Of a stretch of DNA of 64,000 nucleotides, positions 25,914-34,969 are shown in pieces. Source of the stretch: Chloroflexota bacterium. GTDB taxonomy: Bacteria > Chloroflexota > Dehalococcoidia > Lucifugimonadales > JACPCL1. The stretch spans positions 1-64,000 of the forward strand of contig JACPCL010000034.1 in assembly GCA_016179765.1 (NCBI GenBank). Reading direction: 5' to 3'. How positions within the stretch are numbered: the stretch's first letter is position 1; every line of letters begins with the position of its first letter. The position numbers and the translations under genes are program-made. The notes beneath the pieces are model-generated. The model was not told the origin of the DNA, did no database searches, and saw nothing but the letters and a program-made list of their open reading frames with translations.

Positions 25914-26569
25914 GGGATGCGGTACCCGGTACCGGGAACGGTCTCGATGACCGGCGGGTCGCCCAGCTTCCGGCGCACCATCATGATGGTGAACCGGACG
26001 ACGCCGGTGAAGGGGTCGGCGTGTTCGTCCCACGCTTTCTCCAGGAGCTGCTCGGCGGAGACCACTCCGCCCTCGGCCCGCAGGAGCTCGGCGAGGACCG
26101 CGAACTCCTTCCGGGACAACCCCACGGGGTGACCATCTCGGGTGACGGTGCGGCGATGCGGGTCCAGGCGGATACCCGCCCGTTGGAGCACGGGGGGCGC
26201 GGCGGGCCGGGCGCGCCTACCCAGCGCCTGGACCCGGGCGGCCAGCTCGGCGAACGCGAACGGCTTGGTCAGGTAGTCATCCGCCCCGAGGCCGAGCCCA
26301 GCTACGCGTTGCGGCACCGAGGTGGCGGCGGTCAGCATGAGAATCCGGGTGTCGAGGCCGGAGTCAACGAGGGTCGTGCAGACCTCGTCGCCGGACACGA
26401 TGGGCAGATCGCGGTCGAGCACAACGACGTCGTAGTCGTTGACCGTTAACCGCTCCAGCGCGGCATTGCCATCGTAGGCCACGTCTACGGCCATTGCCTG
26501 TCGGCGCAGGCCCTCAGCGATGGTGTCCGCGAGCAACCGTTCGTCCTCTACCACGAGTACACGCAACAT
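25910..26569 (-). CDS. OmpR/PhoB-type response regulator
   Basis: 219 residues. Receiver domain: VLVVEDERLLAD with the acidic pair, phospho-acceptor Asp52 in VVVLDRDLP, and the conserved Lys in YLTKPFAFAEL. The C-terminal winged helix (about 130-219) has GLSRKEFAVLAELLRAEGG, FTIMMVRRKLG and VPGTGYRIP. It probably binds the TTAGG repeats upstream and controls itself and the divergent membrane genes at 26696 and 27000. It overlaps the kinase gene by four bases, a classical operon join. Confidence 0.92.
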   Translation of the reverse strand: MLRVLVVEDERLLADTIAEGLRRQAMAVDVAYDGNAALERLTVNDYDVVVLDRDLPIVSGDEVCTTLVDSGLDTRILMLTAATSVPQRVAGLGLGADDYLTKPFAFAELAARVQALGRRARPAAPPVLQRAGIRLDPHRRTVTRDGHPVGLSRKEFAVLAELLRAEGGVVSAEQLLEKAWDEHADPFTGVVRFTIMMVRRKLGDPPVIETVPGTGYRIP

Positions 26570-26590
26570 ATCGGTATTTTACCAGGTCAC

Positions 26591-26655
26591 GGCGTTAGGG
26601 CGTTGTTAGGCCATTCCCTAACGCTGCTCTAACGCCCGAAGGCGTAGCCTAACCC
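26591..26655. promoter_or_regulatory. Repeated GTTAGG/CCTAAC operator between divergent units
   Basis: GGCGTTAGGGCGTTGTTAGG (26591-26610) is followed after five bases by CCCTAACGCTGCTCTAACGCC (26616-26636), making a dyad of two direct repeats in each arm; a further CCTAAC lies at 26648-26653. It fills the space between the regulator (-) and the membrane genes (+), as expected for an OmpR-type binding array. Confidence 0.6.
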
Positions 26656-26695
26656 ATATGAGGAGTGTGACGAATGCACAGAGGAGGACACGCGT

Positions 26696-26983
26696 ATGGC
26701 TGACCGCAGATTAACCATCGGCATACCAATCTGGGTGAGGGTATCTGGGATCATCGCCCTCGTCCTGGTCGGCGTGTTTCTGAGTTCCATGTGGCTGAGC
26801 GGCGTCAGCGCTGGTGCCAACGACGGTGGCCGGATGCAGGGGATGGGCCACAGCGGGGGCCAAACCGGACCAGCAGCGCCATGCAGTGACCAGACCCTGC
26901 CCACAGAAGGCAGACCGTCCGATGGCGCTGCTAGCCTTACGCCGACACCACCCCCTGGTGGTCATGGCAGTCGGGGCCACTAA
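26696..26983 (+). CDS. Small membrane-anchored protein, unknown
   Basis: 95 residues. ATG at 26696, eight bases after GAGGAGG. One membrane helix (about residues 11-33: IPIWVRVSGIIALVLVGVFL) is followed by a low-complexity outside tail rich in Gly, Pro, Ser and Thr, with DGGRMQGMGHSGG and HGSRGH. The Met/His-rich tail might bind a metal such as copper, but this is only a guess. It is the first gene divergent from the two-component system and 17 bases before the ferric-reductase-like gene. Confidence 0.55.
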   Translation: MADRRLTIGIPIWVRVSGIIALVLVGVFLSSMWLSGVSAGANDGGRMQGMGHSGGQTGPAAPCSDQTLPTEGRPSDGAASLTPTPPPGGHGSRGH

Positions 26984-26999
26984 CCGCCGGAGCTAGAGC

Positions 27000-27824
27000 A
27001 TGAGCACGCAAGCAGTCACCCGATCCCCGAATCAACCGGGCACGAGCGGCGATTGGCGTCATCGCCTCCTCTTCCACCATGCGCCACTGGCCCTTGTGAG
27101 CGCCGTGATCCTTATCCTGTTCATGACTCTCCCGCCGTTCGACACCCAGGTATACCCCCAGACGTCCATGGGCCCTGGTGTGTTCCCCCAGGCGTTCTCC
27201 CAGCAGGTAGACGAGGGCGGACAGATGAACCTGAGCGAGGGGCGCCAACGGCGCTTCTTCATGTCGCGGGTAACCACTGCCACCGGCTACGTCGCCACGG
27301 GGCTCATCGGGCTCACGCTCCTCATCGGGCCGGCCAACCTCCTGCTCCGCAGGCGGACTCCTGTCTCAAACTATCTGCGCCGCGACGTGGGGGCTTGGAC
27401 GGCCATCTTCAGCGTGGTCCACGTGATCTTTGGATGGCAGTTGCATGGCAGCGGACGGATCTCCGCCATGCTTAACTACTTCTTCACTAATTCTTGGCGC
27501 CCAATGGCCGACAATTTTGGCCTGGGGAACTGGACGGGGCTGGCCGCGTTGGTGATCGTAGTGATGTTGCTCGCTCTTTCCACCGACGGCACCCTGCGGG
27601 AACTCAAAGCCAGGACATGGAAGGACCTGCAGCGCCTGAACTACACCTTGTTCGCGCTGGTCATCTTGCATGTGTTCTTCTATGGGGCGCTGCTGCGGCT
27701 GACATCCCCCTTTACGCTCCTCGGTGTCCTCACCGTTATCGCGGTGGTGGTCGGACAGGCGGTAGGGATCTGGCTGTGGCGGCGGAGGCACGCTCGCACA
27801 ACAGCCAGCCAGCGGCAACTATGA
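27000..27824 (+). CDS. Ferric-reductase-like transmembrane protein
   Basis: 274 residues with about six membrane helices. After an N-terminal helix (APLALVSAVILILFM) and an outside loop, the core resembles the ferric-reductase/cytochrome b domain: YVATGLIGLTLLIGPANLLLRRRTPVSNYLRRDVGAWTAIFSVVHVIFGWQLHG, then WTGLAALVIVVMLLALSTDG and LNYTLFALVILHVFFYGALL. His residues in VVHVIFGWQLH and ILHVFFY are candidate haem ligands. It probably moves electrons across the membrane. Likely controlled by the divergent two-component system. Confidence 0.75.
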   Translation: MSTQAVTRSPNQPGTSGDWRHRLLFHHAPLALVSAVILILFMTLPPFDTQVYPQTSMGPGVFPQAFSQQVDEGGQMNLSEGRQRRFFMSRVTTATGYVATGLIGLTLLIGPANLLLRRRTPVSNYLRRDVGAWTAIFSVVHVIFGWQLHGSGRISAMLNYFFTNSWRPMADNFGLGNWTGLAALVIVVMLLALSTDGTLRELKARTWKDLQRLNYTLFALVILHVFFYGALLRLTSPFTLLGVLTVIAVVVGQAVGIWLWRRRHARTTASQRQL

Positions 27825-27837
27825 GCTCGAATCCTGT

Positions 27838-27870
27838 TGGTGGAGCTGACGGGATTCGCACCTTGCAGCC
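27838..27870 (-). other. tRNA 3'-end-like relic
   Basis: Read on the minus strand this ends GCGAATCCCGTCAGCTCCACCA, which looks like a T-arm 3' half, acceptor strand and CCA of a tRNA. The opposite T-stem strand is not complementary and no full cloverleaf forms, so it is not a working tRNA. It sits 14 bases after the ferric-reductase gene and could be an attachment-site remnant. Low certainty. Confidence 0.25.
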
Positions 27871-28017
27871 TCTCTACCATCGTATAGCAGTTCCGCTCAA
27901 GCGGGTTAAGCTCGGCATATGGAATCCATACGGCATCACGTAGCGTTGTGTGGAAACGCTACGAGTGCCGGATTCATACATGCTATGTTTCCCTTCCGCA
28001 AAGGGAAGGAAGAGAGC

Positions 28018-30222
28018 CTACAGCACGCTGATGGGGTCAACGTCCACCACCCAGTCGTTAGGAAGCTCCACCTTGTCCAGCAGCAGGCGAGGATCCGGCC
28101 CCCGCAGGATAACGTGCCATCGGTACCGCCCTCGCACCCGCAACGGATAGGCAGGCGCAGGCCCCATCACCTCCACCTCGCCCAGTCCCCACGCCTCTCG
28201 CTGGTGGCGCAGCGCCCGGCCTATGCGTGCGGCCTCCCGCTCCGCCTGGGCCTCGCTGGTGTGGGCAAAGGCCAGCCGGATGAGACGGCTGAAGGGCGGC
28301 AAGCCCTGCCTTCGCCGGAAGGCGATTTCGTTCCGATAGAACCCTCCATACTCCTGGCGCGCCCCCAGGACCACGGCGTAGTGGTCCGGGCGATACGTCT
28401 GCACAATGGCCCCTCCCCCCTCCTCTCCCCTCCCTGCCCGGCCCACCACCTGGCACAGGAGCTGGAACACCCGCTCGCTGGAGCGGAAGTCAGGCAGGTG
28501 CAGGCCAATATCGGCAAGGACAACGCCCACCAGCGTCACCGATGGCACGTGCAGCCCCTTGGCCACCATTTGTGTGCCCACCAGCACCTGGGCCTCCCCA
28601 CGGGCGAACCGCTCCAGCACGCCCTCCTGAGCGTCTGCTTGTGCAGCCACGTCCCGGTCCCAGCGCAGCACCTTCACCCCAGGCAGCAGCGCCTCCAGCT
28701 CGCTCACCACGCGCTGCGTGCCCAGGCCCAACTGCCGGAAGCGAGGACTCCCGCAGCGCGGGCATGACAGGTAAGGCCTGCGACGCCGGTTGCACTGGTG
28801 ACACACCAGCCGGCCGGCGTCGGCATGGTACGTCAGGGGCACGTCACAGCTCGTGCAGCGCACCACATGGCCGCAGTCGCGGCACTGTACGATGCCCGAC
28901 TCCCCTCGCCGGTTGATAAAGAGGATAGCCTGTTTGCCCGCCTCCACCGTCTGGCGCAGCCCGGCTTGCAGGGGGCGGCTGAAGATGCCCCGGTGTCCCT
29001 CCCGAAGCTCTCTACGCATATCCACAATCTGCACCTGGGCCAGGGGCCGCGATGCAGCCCCTCCGTTGCCAAGGCGCTCCGGCAGTTCCAGGAGCTTCAG
29101 CCGCTGACCAGTGGCGGCGCGGTGGTACACCGCCACGTCCGGCGTGGCGCTGCCCAACACAAGAACGGCATCGGCCTGCTGAGCCAGGCGCGTGGCAACG
29201 GCCCGCGCGTGATAGCGCGGCTCCATGTCCTGCTGCTTATAGGTCCACTCGTGCTCCTCATCCAGAACGATGAGGCCGACGGGCCACAGGGGAGCGAAGA
29301 GGGCGCTGCGGGAGCCTATCACCACCGAGTAGCGCCCCCGGTAGATGTCCCACCAGGCGTGGCGGTGCTCCGCCGCAGAGAGCCGGCTGTGCAGCACCGC
29401 CACCTGGCCGGGAAAGCGCGCCTGGAACCGCTGGACCGCCTGGGGCGTCAGGGAGATCTCGGGTACCAGCACCATCCCCTTCCTGCCCCCTTCCAGGCAC
29501 ATGGCCAGGGCCTGAAGGTAGACCTCCGTCTTGCCGCTGCCGGTGACGCCATGCAGCAAAAAGGCCCCATGGCGGTGAGCCTCCAGGGTGGCGCAGATTT
29601 CGCCCAGCGCCCGCCGCTGGTGAGCCGTGGCGACGAGGGGCCGCTCAGCAATGGCGGGGACCGCCTCTGCCTGGGCCTGGGCTGCCGGAGGCCGCAGTGC
29701 GCGCCACCGCCACTCCCGCCTCAGGACGCCCCGCCGAAAGAGGCGCTCCATCTCCCGTTGTCCACGCTGCCCGGCGCGCGCCCGCAGGGCCTCCTCCCTC
29801 ACCAGCCTACGCCGGCCAGGGAACAGGGCCCCCACCCCCTCTCTAAGGTCATCGCTCATGGCGGCCAGAGCCTCCTCCCCGGGCCTCGGCACCACGGCAA
29901 AGGTGCGCCCACGAGAGCCTGGGGGCAGCATCAGGGCCAGGGCATCGTACAGGGGCGAGAGATAGTAGTCGCTCATCCAGTGGGCCAGCTCTAGCCGGTG
30001 GGAGCTCAGCAACGGGCCAAGGGGGTCAGCCTTGTAGATCGGCTTGACGGGGTCAATGGCCGTCGTGGCGCTGAGCTTGACCACCACGCCGTCGGCCACG
30101 CGAGGGCCAAAGGGCGCCTGGACCATCTGGCCAGGCAACACCTCCATACCCGAAGGAATGGCGTAGGTGAAGGTCCGGGCGCCCCTGATGGGAGCATCCA
30201 CCGCCACCTCTGCGTAGGGCAT
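28018..30222 (-). CDS. priA: Primosomal protein N' (PriA helicase)
   Basis: 734 residues. The DNA-binding N-domain starts YAEVAVDAPIRGARTFTYAIP. Helicase motifs: Walker A in HGVTGSGKTEVYLQAL, DEEH box in IVLDEEHEWTYKQQ, and GSATPDVAVY. Zinc-binding cysteines lie in CRDCGHVVRCTSCDVPL and CHQCNRRRRPYLSCPRCGS. The C-domain shows VLVGTQMVAKGLHVPSVTLVGVV and QVVGRAGRG. PriA restarts collapsed replication forks by loading the replicative helicase. ATG at 30222, four bases after GGAGG. Single gene between an island-like segment and a repeat-filled gap. Confidence 0.97.
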   Translation of the reverse strand: MPYAEVAVDAPIRGARTFTYAIPSGMEVLPGQMVQAPFGPRVADGVVVKLSATTAIDPVKPIYKADPLGPLLSSHRLELAHWMSDYYLSPLYDALALMLPPGSRGRTFAVVPRPGEEALAAMSDDLREGVGALFPGRRRLVREEALRARAGQRGQREMERLFRRGVLRREWRWRALRPPAAQAQAEAVPAIAERPLVATAHQRRALGEICATLEAHRHGAFLLHGVTGSGKTEVYLQALAMCLEGGRKGMVLVPEISLTPQAVQRFQARFPGQVAVLHSRLSAAEHRHAWWDIYRGRYSVVIGSRSALFAPLWPVGLIVLDEEHEWTYKQQDMEPRYHARAVATRLAQQADAVLVLGSATPDVAVYHRAATGQRLKLLELPERLGNGGAASRPLAQVQIVDMRRELREGHRGIFSRPLQAGLRQTVEAGKQAILFINRRGESGIVQCRDCGHVVRCTSCDVPLTYHADAGRLVCHQCNRRRRPYLSCPRCGSPRFRQLGLGTQRVVSELEALLPGVKVLRWDRDVAAQADAQEGVLERFARGEAQVLVGTQMVAKGLHVPSVTLVGVVLADIGLHLPDFRSSERVFQLLCQVVGRAGRGEEGGGAIVQTYRPDHYAVVLGARQEYGGFYRNEIAFRRRQGLPPFSRLIRLAFAHTSEAQAEREAARIGRALRHQREAWGLGEVEVMGPAPAYPLRVRGRYRWHVILRGPDPRLLLDKVELPNDWVVDVDPISVL

Positions 30223-30641
30223 AGCGCCTCCGCTTGGAGAGGGAGGCCCCTTTGGGGCCTCCTTGAAAGCTCATATGATGAGCTATGCCTGTAGTGTACC
30301 CCTCCGCGCTCTCCTCAGCGACCTCCACCTGACGCACCTTACATCCATTTCACTGGGATCAGAGAGGCGCGCCACTTCAAGGCGAACAAAAGCGCCTCCC
30401 CCTGACGGAGAAGGCGCGGGAGAGACGGCGGCAAGAGGTACTAGTAGGCTGCTGAAAGACACCCCCAGACCCCCGCCCCTTCGCTTCGTTCAAGGACAGG
30501 CTCTCTCCTATGCGGAGAGGGATAAGAGATGGAGAGGTCAGACGTGCGCTTTCCTCAAAGAAATAGAGGAGTAGCGGGGAATGTCAACGTATTCTGCTTA
30601 TGACCTTACAACGGGCTGTTCTCGTGGGAAGGCGGCTTTGT
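30223..30641. other. Gap with partial miniature element
   Basis: No gene is seen. At 30442 a TAGTAGGCTGCTGAAAG end of the TA-flanked miniature family appears, followed by CACCCCCAGACCCCC and a CTCTCCTATGCGGAGAG hairpin. The other end is not recognisable, so it is a degraded copy. The rest holds nothing I can support. Confidence 0.55.
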
Positions 30642-31508
30642 TTAGAACTCAAAGACGCCAAGCTGCTCTTGCACGCTCTTGGGCTTCACGCGGCCCTGGA
30701 GGTCTCCCAGGCGCTTGTCAAGGGTGAGACGGGCCTCGTTCTGGTAAACGACGCCTATGGGTATTTTACCGGAGTTGATGAGCTTGTGGGCTGCCTCGCG
30801 GTCGCTGGCGTTGTGGCCCTTGGGCACGTCAAAGATGATGGATTCAACGCCCTTCTTGGCGTTGCCCTTGAGCTGCTCGTAGTTGTCATTATAGGTGGTG
30901 CAGGGGGACATGACGTGCACAATGGAGAAACCTTTGTGCTCCATGCCCGCCTGGATGAGCTTGCCCAGGTCCTTAGGCTTGCTGGAGTAGCCCGAGGCGA
31001 TGAAGCTGACGCCGATGGACAGGTAGTAGTCCAGGGGGTTCAGGTCGCCTTCCATCTTGCCGTACGGGGTGGAGCTGGTGATGACGCCCAGGTCTGTGGT
31101 GGGGGAGCTCTGGCCCTTGGTCAGGCCGTAGACGCCGTTGTCCATGATCACGCAGCAGACGTCCAGGTTGCGGGCTGCCTGAGGGGCGATGTGCTCCATG
31201 CCGATGCTCAGGAAGTCGCCGTCGCCAGCGACGACCAGTACGTTCAGGTCCGGGCGCGCCATCTTGGCGCCGAAGGCGATGGGCAGGGTGCGTCCATGGA
31301 TGCCGTGGAAGCCGTAGGGTTGCTCCCCTTCCAGCAGGTGCACCAGGTTGCCGGAGCAACCAATGCCCGCGATGACGACGGTGTTGGCCATGGGCTGCTC
31401 GTGATAGGCCGAATAGTCCTGCATGGCGAACTCCAGGGCGCGACGCACGCCAAAGTCGCCGCAGCCTGGGCACCACTTGAAGTCGTATTCTGGGTTCTTT
31501 GCGCTCAT
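30642..31508 (-). CDS. korB: 2-oxoacid:ferredoxin oxidoreductase, beta subunit
   Basis: 288 residues. The TPP-binding domain shows WCPGCGDFGVRRAL, IAGIGCSGNLVHLL, GIHGRTLPIAFGAKMARPDL and the TPP/Mg motif GDGDFLSIGMEH...IMDNGVYGLTKGQ. Cysteines in CPGCG and GIGCSG fit the Fe-S ligands of this subunit. With the alpha/gamma fusion it converts 2-oxoglutarate (or another 2-oxoacid) to acyl-CoA while reducing ferredoxin, or runs in reverse to fix CO2. Its ATG overlaps the stop of the alpha gene by four bases. Substrate choice among 2-oxoacids is not certain. Confidence 0.92.
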   Translation of the reverse strand: MSAKNPEYDFKWCPGCGDFGVRRALEFAMQDYSAYHEQPMANTVVIAGIGCSGNLVHLLEGEQPYGFHGIHGRTLPIAFGAKMARPDLNVLVVAGDGDFLSIGMEHIAPQAARNLDVCCVIMDNGVYGLTKGQSSPTTDLGVITSSTPYGKMEGDLNPLDYYLSIGVSFIASGYSSKPKDLGKLIQAGMEHKGFSIVHVMSPCTTYNDNYEQLKGNAKKGVESIIFDVPKGHNASDREAAHKLINSGKIPIGVVYQNEARLTLDKRLGDLQGRVKPKSVQEQLGVFEF

Positions 31509-33211
31509 GCCGTTACCGCCTTTCTGCTGGTTGCACCGACCACCTCGCTGATGCGGTGGACCAGGTCCTTGGGCCTGAAGGGCAGGCCCGTGTACTGAGT
31601 AATGGATTGGGCTTTGACCCCCTGGGAGCGCAGGAAACTGGAGAACTGGCCCAGGTAGTTTAGCTCCGGCACTATCACCAGCTCCTTCCGGCGCAGCTCC
31701 TCCAGGAGCTTGGGAGGCAGGGGGTTGATGCGCATGGTATAGTACCAGGCCAGGTCAGCGCCCTGGGCCGAAAGCCGTTGGTAGGCCTCCTGGGCGGGGC
31801 CTTTGGAGCCGCCCCACGGCATGACGGCGATGGGGGAACGGGCGTTCTCCCGCTCGTAGACGTTCTCCTCTAGCAGCTTGAGCTTGCTGAAGCGGCGGGT
31901 GGTCATCTGGATGTGGCGGGCGGCCAGGTGTGTCGTGTCGCCAATGGCATCGTGCTCGCTGCCGTTGGCTACATAGGCTCCCGGCTTGCCGGGGATGGGC
32001 ATGGGAGAGAGCTCGTAGCCATCGTAACGCTCGTAGCCATTGGCGCCTGTGTAGACGTTGCGGCCCTCCGGCGCAAACTTGGCGAGGTCCGGCTTCGGGA
32101 TGTTCTGGGCGCGCTCCGACAGGGAGTGCTCGCTCAGGAGCACCACGGGGCCCTGGTATCGCTCCGCCCAGTTCAGGGCCAGGGCACCAGCGGCGATGCA
32201 CTCCTCCACGGTGCCCGGGGCGATGACCGGCATAAGCTGGTCACCATGAGCCGGGGTGAGGGCAGTAGACAGGTCGGACTGCTCGGTCTTGGTGGGAAGG
32301 CCGGTGGCGGGGCCGCCGCGCTGCACGTCTATGACGACGCAGGGGATCTCCGCCATCCAAGCCAGGCCAATGCCCTCTCCCATAAGGGAGAAGCCAGGGC
32401 CAGCGGTGGCGGTCATGGCCTTCTTGCCGGCGAAGCCCGCGCCTACGATGGAGGCGATGGACTCAATCTCGGAGCTGGACTGGTAGGCGAACTTGCCGGG
32501 GCCTATCAGGTTGCGCTCCATGTACACCAGGATGGTTGTCGCCGGGGAGATGGGGTAGCCGATGTACACGTCCAGCCCGGCAGCCAGAGCGCCGATACAA
32601 ATGGCATCGTTGCCCTTGATCATCACCTGCTTGTAGGTGGGTTTGATGGGCGGCTCCATCTCGCCGATCTGGAAGTGGGTGAGGGAAGCCCGCTCGCTGC
32701 CTGCGGCAATGGCCTTCATGTTAGCGTCAACGATGGCCTGGCCACGAGATAAGTACCGGTTGACGATGAAGTCTTGAAGGAACTTGACCGGCATGCCCAC
32801 GAGGTTAGCCAAGGCGCCCATCATCACCATGTTGGCGGTGCGGATATCGCCGGCCAGCTTTGCCAGGTCGTCAAAGGGCATGCCAAACATGCGACCCGCG
32901 CCTTTGGGGGTATAGGAGGAGTCGTAGATGACCACGCCGTTCTCCCCCAGGTCATCTTTGTGGGTTTCGTAGGCTTCCTCGTTGAGGGCCACCAGCACAT
33001 CCACGGAGTCGCCGGGTGATAATACCGGGGTGATGGCGATACGCGCCTGAGTCCAGGTGGGGCCGCCCAGGATCTGAGAGGGGAAGGTGGAAAAGGTAAA
33101 GGCGTGATAGCCAACATCCGCGGCAATGCGGGCCAACGCCTCGGCGGCGGTGACGACGCCCTGGCCGCCCTCTCCGGCGAATCTGACGACAAAGTCCTGC
33201 CTTTTTGCCAT
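31505..33211 (-). CDS. korA: 2-oxoacid:ferredoxin oxidoreductase, fused gamma-alpha subunit
   Basis: 568 residues joining a gamma domain (FVVRFAGEGGQGVVTAAEALARI, about 1-185) to an alpha pyrimidine-binding domain (KGNDAICIGALAAGLDVYIGYPISPATTILVYMER, about 200-570). GPGFSLMGEGIGLAWMAEIPCVVIDVQRGGPATGLPT and a C-terminal NYLGQFSSFLR are typical of KorA-type fusions. ATG at 33211, four bases after GGAGG. It forms an operon with korB. A hairpin and a promoter lie upstream. The acyl-CoA product would feed SucCD or the CoA-transferases encoded nearby. Confidence 0.93.
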   Translation of the reverse strand: MAKRQDFVVRFAGEGGQGVVTAAEALARIAADVGYHAFTFSTFPSQILGGPTWTQARIAITPVLSPGDSVDVLVALNEEAYETHKDDLGENGVVIYDSSYTPKGAGRMFGMPFDDLAKLAGDIRTANMVMMGALANLVGMPVKFLQDFIVNRYLSRGQAIVDANMKAIAAGSERASLTHFQIGEMEPPIKPTYKQVMIKGNDAICIGALAAGLDVYIGYPISPATTILVYMERNLIGPGKFAYQSSSEIESIASIVGAGFAGKKAMTATAGPGFSLMGEGIGLAWMAEIPCVVIDVQRGGPATGLPTKTEQSDLSTALTPAHGDQLMPVIAPGTVEECIAAGALALNWAERYQGPVVLLSEHSLSERAQNIPKPDLAKFAPEGRNVYTGANGYERYDGYELSPMPIPGKPGAYVANGSEHDAIGDTTHLAARHIQMTTRRFSKLKLLEENVYERENARSPIAVMPWGGSKGPAQEAYQRLSAQGADLAWYYTMRINPLPPKLLEELRRKELVIVPELNYLGQFSSFLRSQGVKAQSITQYTGLPFRPKDLVHRISEVVGATSRKAVTA

Positions 33212-33223
33212 GGTTCCTCCGTT

Positions 33224-33243
33224 GCGCCCTCTTTAGGGGGCGC
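33224..33243 (-). promoter_or_regulatory. Leader hairpin of korAB
   Basis: GCGCCCTC, loop TTTA, GGGGGCGC-type stem, directly 12 bases before the korA start codon and touching the ribosome site. It may affect translation of korA, or it may be one of the dispersed CCCTTTAGGG hairpins that happened to land there. Confidence 0.45.
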
Positions 33244-33342
33244 AGAAATTGCCTGCAACGGTTGAAAGAGGCCTGTTGGGGAAGGAAGAAAAAGAGAAAT
33301 AGGGGATTGTCGGTAGGCCCAAGCCGAAAAGGAGCGGTGCGA

Positions 33343-33371
33343 ATTGTACCTTTGACATAGCACCAATACAA
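33343..33371 (-). promoter_or_regulatory. Promoter of korAB
   Basis: On the minus strand TTGTAT (33371-33366) and TACAAT (33348-33343) are spaced 17 bp apart, about 132 bases before the korA start. The rest of 33212-33577 holds no gene. Confidence 0.5.
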
Positions 33372-33577
33372 TGGTGTTGGGATAAAGGGGAAACGCATCC
33401 CCGTGGCGGGCGGAGCATCTTTGGCACACCATAGCCGCCCGCTGGTAAAGCTGCGAGCCACTTATGATGGTAGCATTCCGACTAAATCGGTGTCAATACA
33501 GCTTTGGTTGAGACCTAGATGCGTCGGGAACAGTCAAAGGCAGTGTGAAAATTGTCACAAAGAGTTGGTAGTCCCTG

Positions 33578-34792
33578 ATGAATCCCGCGACGCTCCACCA
33601 GGAGCTATCCCGCCGCCTTTCCGCCGAAGACCACATCCCCTTTGCCCAGTTCATGGAGTTGGCCCTGTACTGGCCCAATGGAGGTTACTACGCTCGGCCT
33701 CGCCAAGGAGGGCAGGACTTCTATACTGCCCCCGCGGCCCATCCTGCCTTTGGTGCGCTATTGGTTTTGCAGCTTGAGGAGATGTGGCGAATCCTGGGCC
33801 GCCCCACGCCTTTTGTAGTGCTGGAGCCCGGCGCCGGGTGGGGTCACCTGGCTCTAGACGTGACCAGCTACGCCTGCCACCTGGACCCTGCCTTTACCCA
33901 GGCGCTGCGCTACGTGGCCATAGACCGGGCCGCGCATCCGATGCCAGGGCCAGGCGCTTTGGCGCATTGGGTCAAGGCCAGCGGCGTGCCCCTGCGTGGC
34001 GTGACCGGTTGCATCCTTGCCAACGAACTCTTTGACGCCATGCCGGTGCACCGCCTGGTGATGCGCGGTGGACATCTGAGGGAAACTTTCGTCATAAGCC
34101 GCCAAGGACGCCTCTCCGATGTGGAGGGCGAGCCATCTACCCCTGCCCTAACCGAGCGCCTATCGTCGGAAGGGGTTGCCCTTGCAGAAGGCCAGCAGGC
34201 CGAGGTGTGCCTGGCCCTGGAGCCCTGGCTAGAGGAGGCCAGCCACGCCCTGGAGAGGGGCTTCTTCCTGATCTTGGACTATGGCCATCCCGCCCAGGAG
34301 TTGTACTCGCCCTGGCGTGTTGGGGGGACCCTGCGCTGCTATTACATGCACACCGTCTCCTCTAGCCCCTACGACTACCCCGGCGGACAGGACATTACCG
34401 CCCACGTGGACTTCACCGCCCTGGTCGCTGCGGGCCAACGGTGCGGCCTGGAGAGCTACCCCTTGGTCACGCAAGGGGATTTCCTGCGCAACTTGGGCCT
34501 CCCTATGCTCGTGCGACGACTGGCAGCCGCCGGGGTGGGCCAGGTGAGGCGGGACGCCAACCGTATGGCAATGCTGGAGCTGGCCCGCCGCGGCGGCATG
34601 GGGGACTTCAGGGTGCTCATCCAGAGCAAGGGTGTGCCCCCAGCTCGGCTCACGGGACTGGAAGGCCCGGCGCCCGCGTGGAAGGAGCGCATGGTCCCGT
34701 TGCCCTTGCCCCTGTTGGATGGGCTTCATTTAGACCTCATGGCCGCGCGCTATCCTCATGCCGCGCAGGACTTTGAAGACCTTTGGCGGTGA
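33578..34792 (+). CDS. MidA-family SAM-dependent methyltransferase
   Basis: 404 residues. Matches the MidA/NDUFAF7 (PF02636) family: IPFAQFMELALYWPNGGYYA near the start, the SAM-binding glycine loop VLEPGAGWGHLALDV (about 80-94), LANELFDAMPVHRLV, ILDYGHPAQELYSPWRVGGTLRCYYMH and QDITAHVDFTALV. In mitochondria this family methylates an Arg of a complex I subunit; the bacterial target is unknown. The ATG at 33578 is preceded by a weak site (GTTGGTAG). It is divergent from korAB across a 366-bp gap. Confidence 0.88.
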   Translation: MNPATLHQELSRRLSAEDHIPFAQFMELALYWPNGGYYARPRQGGQDFYTAPAAHPAFGALLVLQLEEMWRILGRPTPFVVLEPGAGWGHLALDVTSYACHLDPAFTQALRYVAIDRAAHPMPGPGALAHWVKASGVPLRGVTGCILANELFDAMPVHRLVMRGGHLRETFVISRQGRLSDVEGEPSTPALTERLSSEGVALAEGQQAEVCLALEPWLEEASHALERGFFLILDYGHPAQELYSPWRVGGTLRCYYMHTVSSSPYDYPGGQDITAHVDFTALVAAGQRCGLESYPLVTQGDFLRNLGLPMLVRRLAAAGVGQVRRDANRMAMLELARRGGMGDFRVLIQSKGVPPARLTGLEGPAPAWKERMVPLPLPLLDGLHLDLMAARYPHAAQDFEDLWR

Positions 34793-34969
34793 CTGGCCTT
34801 GATTTCCCCAGGGATGTGGTGTAGTTTATGCAGTAACTGGTCATAGTGTGCCAGGTAGTTAGGCGTCTCTTCGCCTCAGGTCGCGTTGAGGGTATGTCAG
34901 GGGTGGCATCGCCCAATCAATGTCAGCCGCAACCGAGCGTCCACACATTTCATCTGGTGGGAGGACGAC

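Noticed and set aside
27838-27920. A working tRNA gene on the minus strand.
   Set aside because: The 3' end looks like a tRNA, but the T-stem and acceptor stem do not pair and no sound anticodon arm can be drawn.
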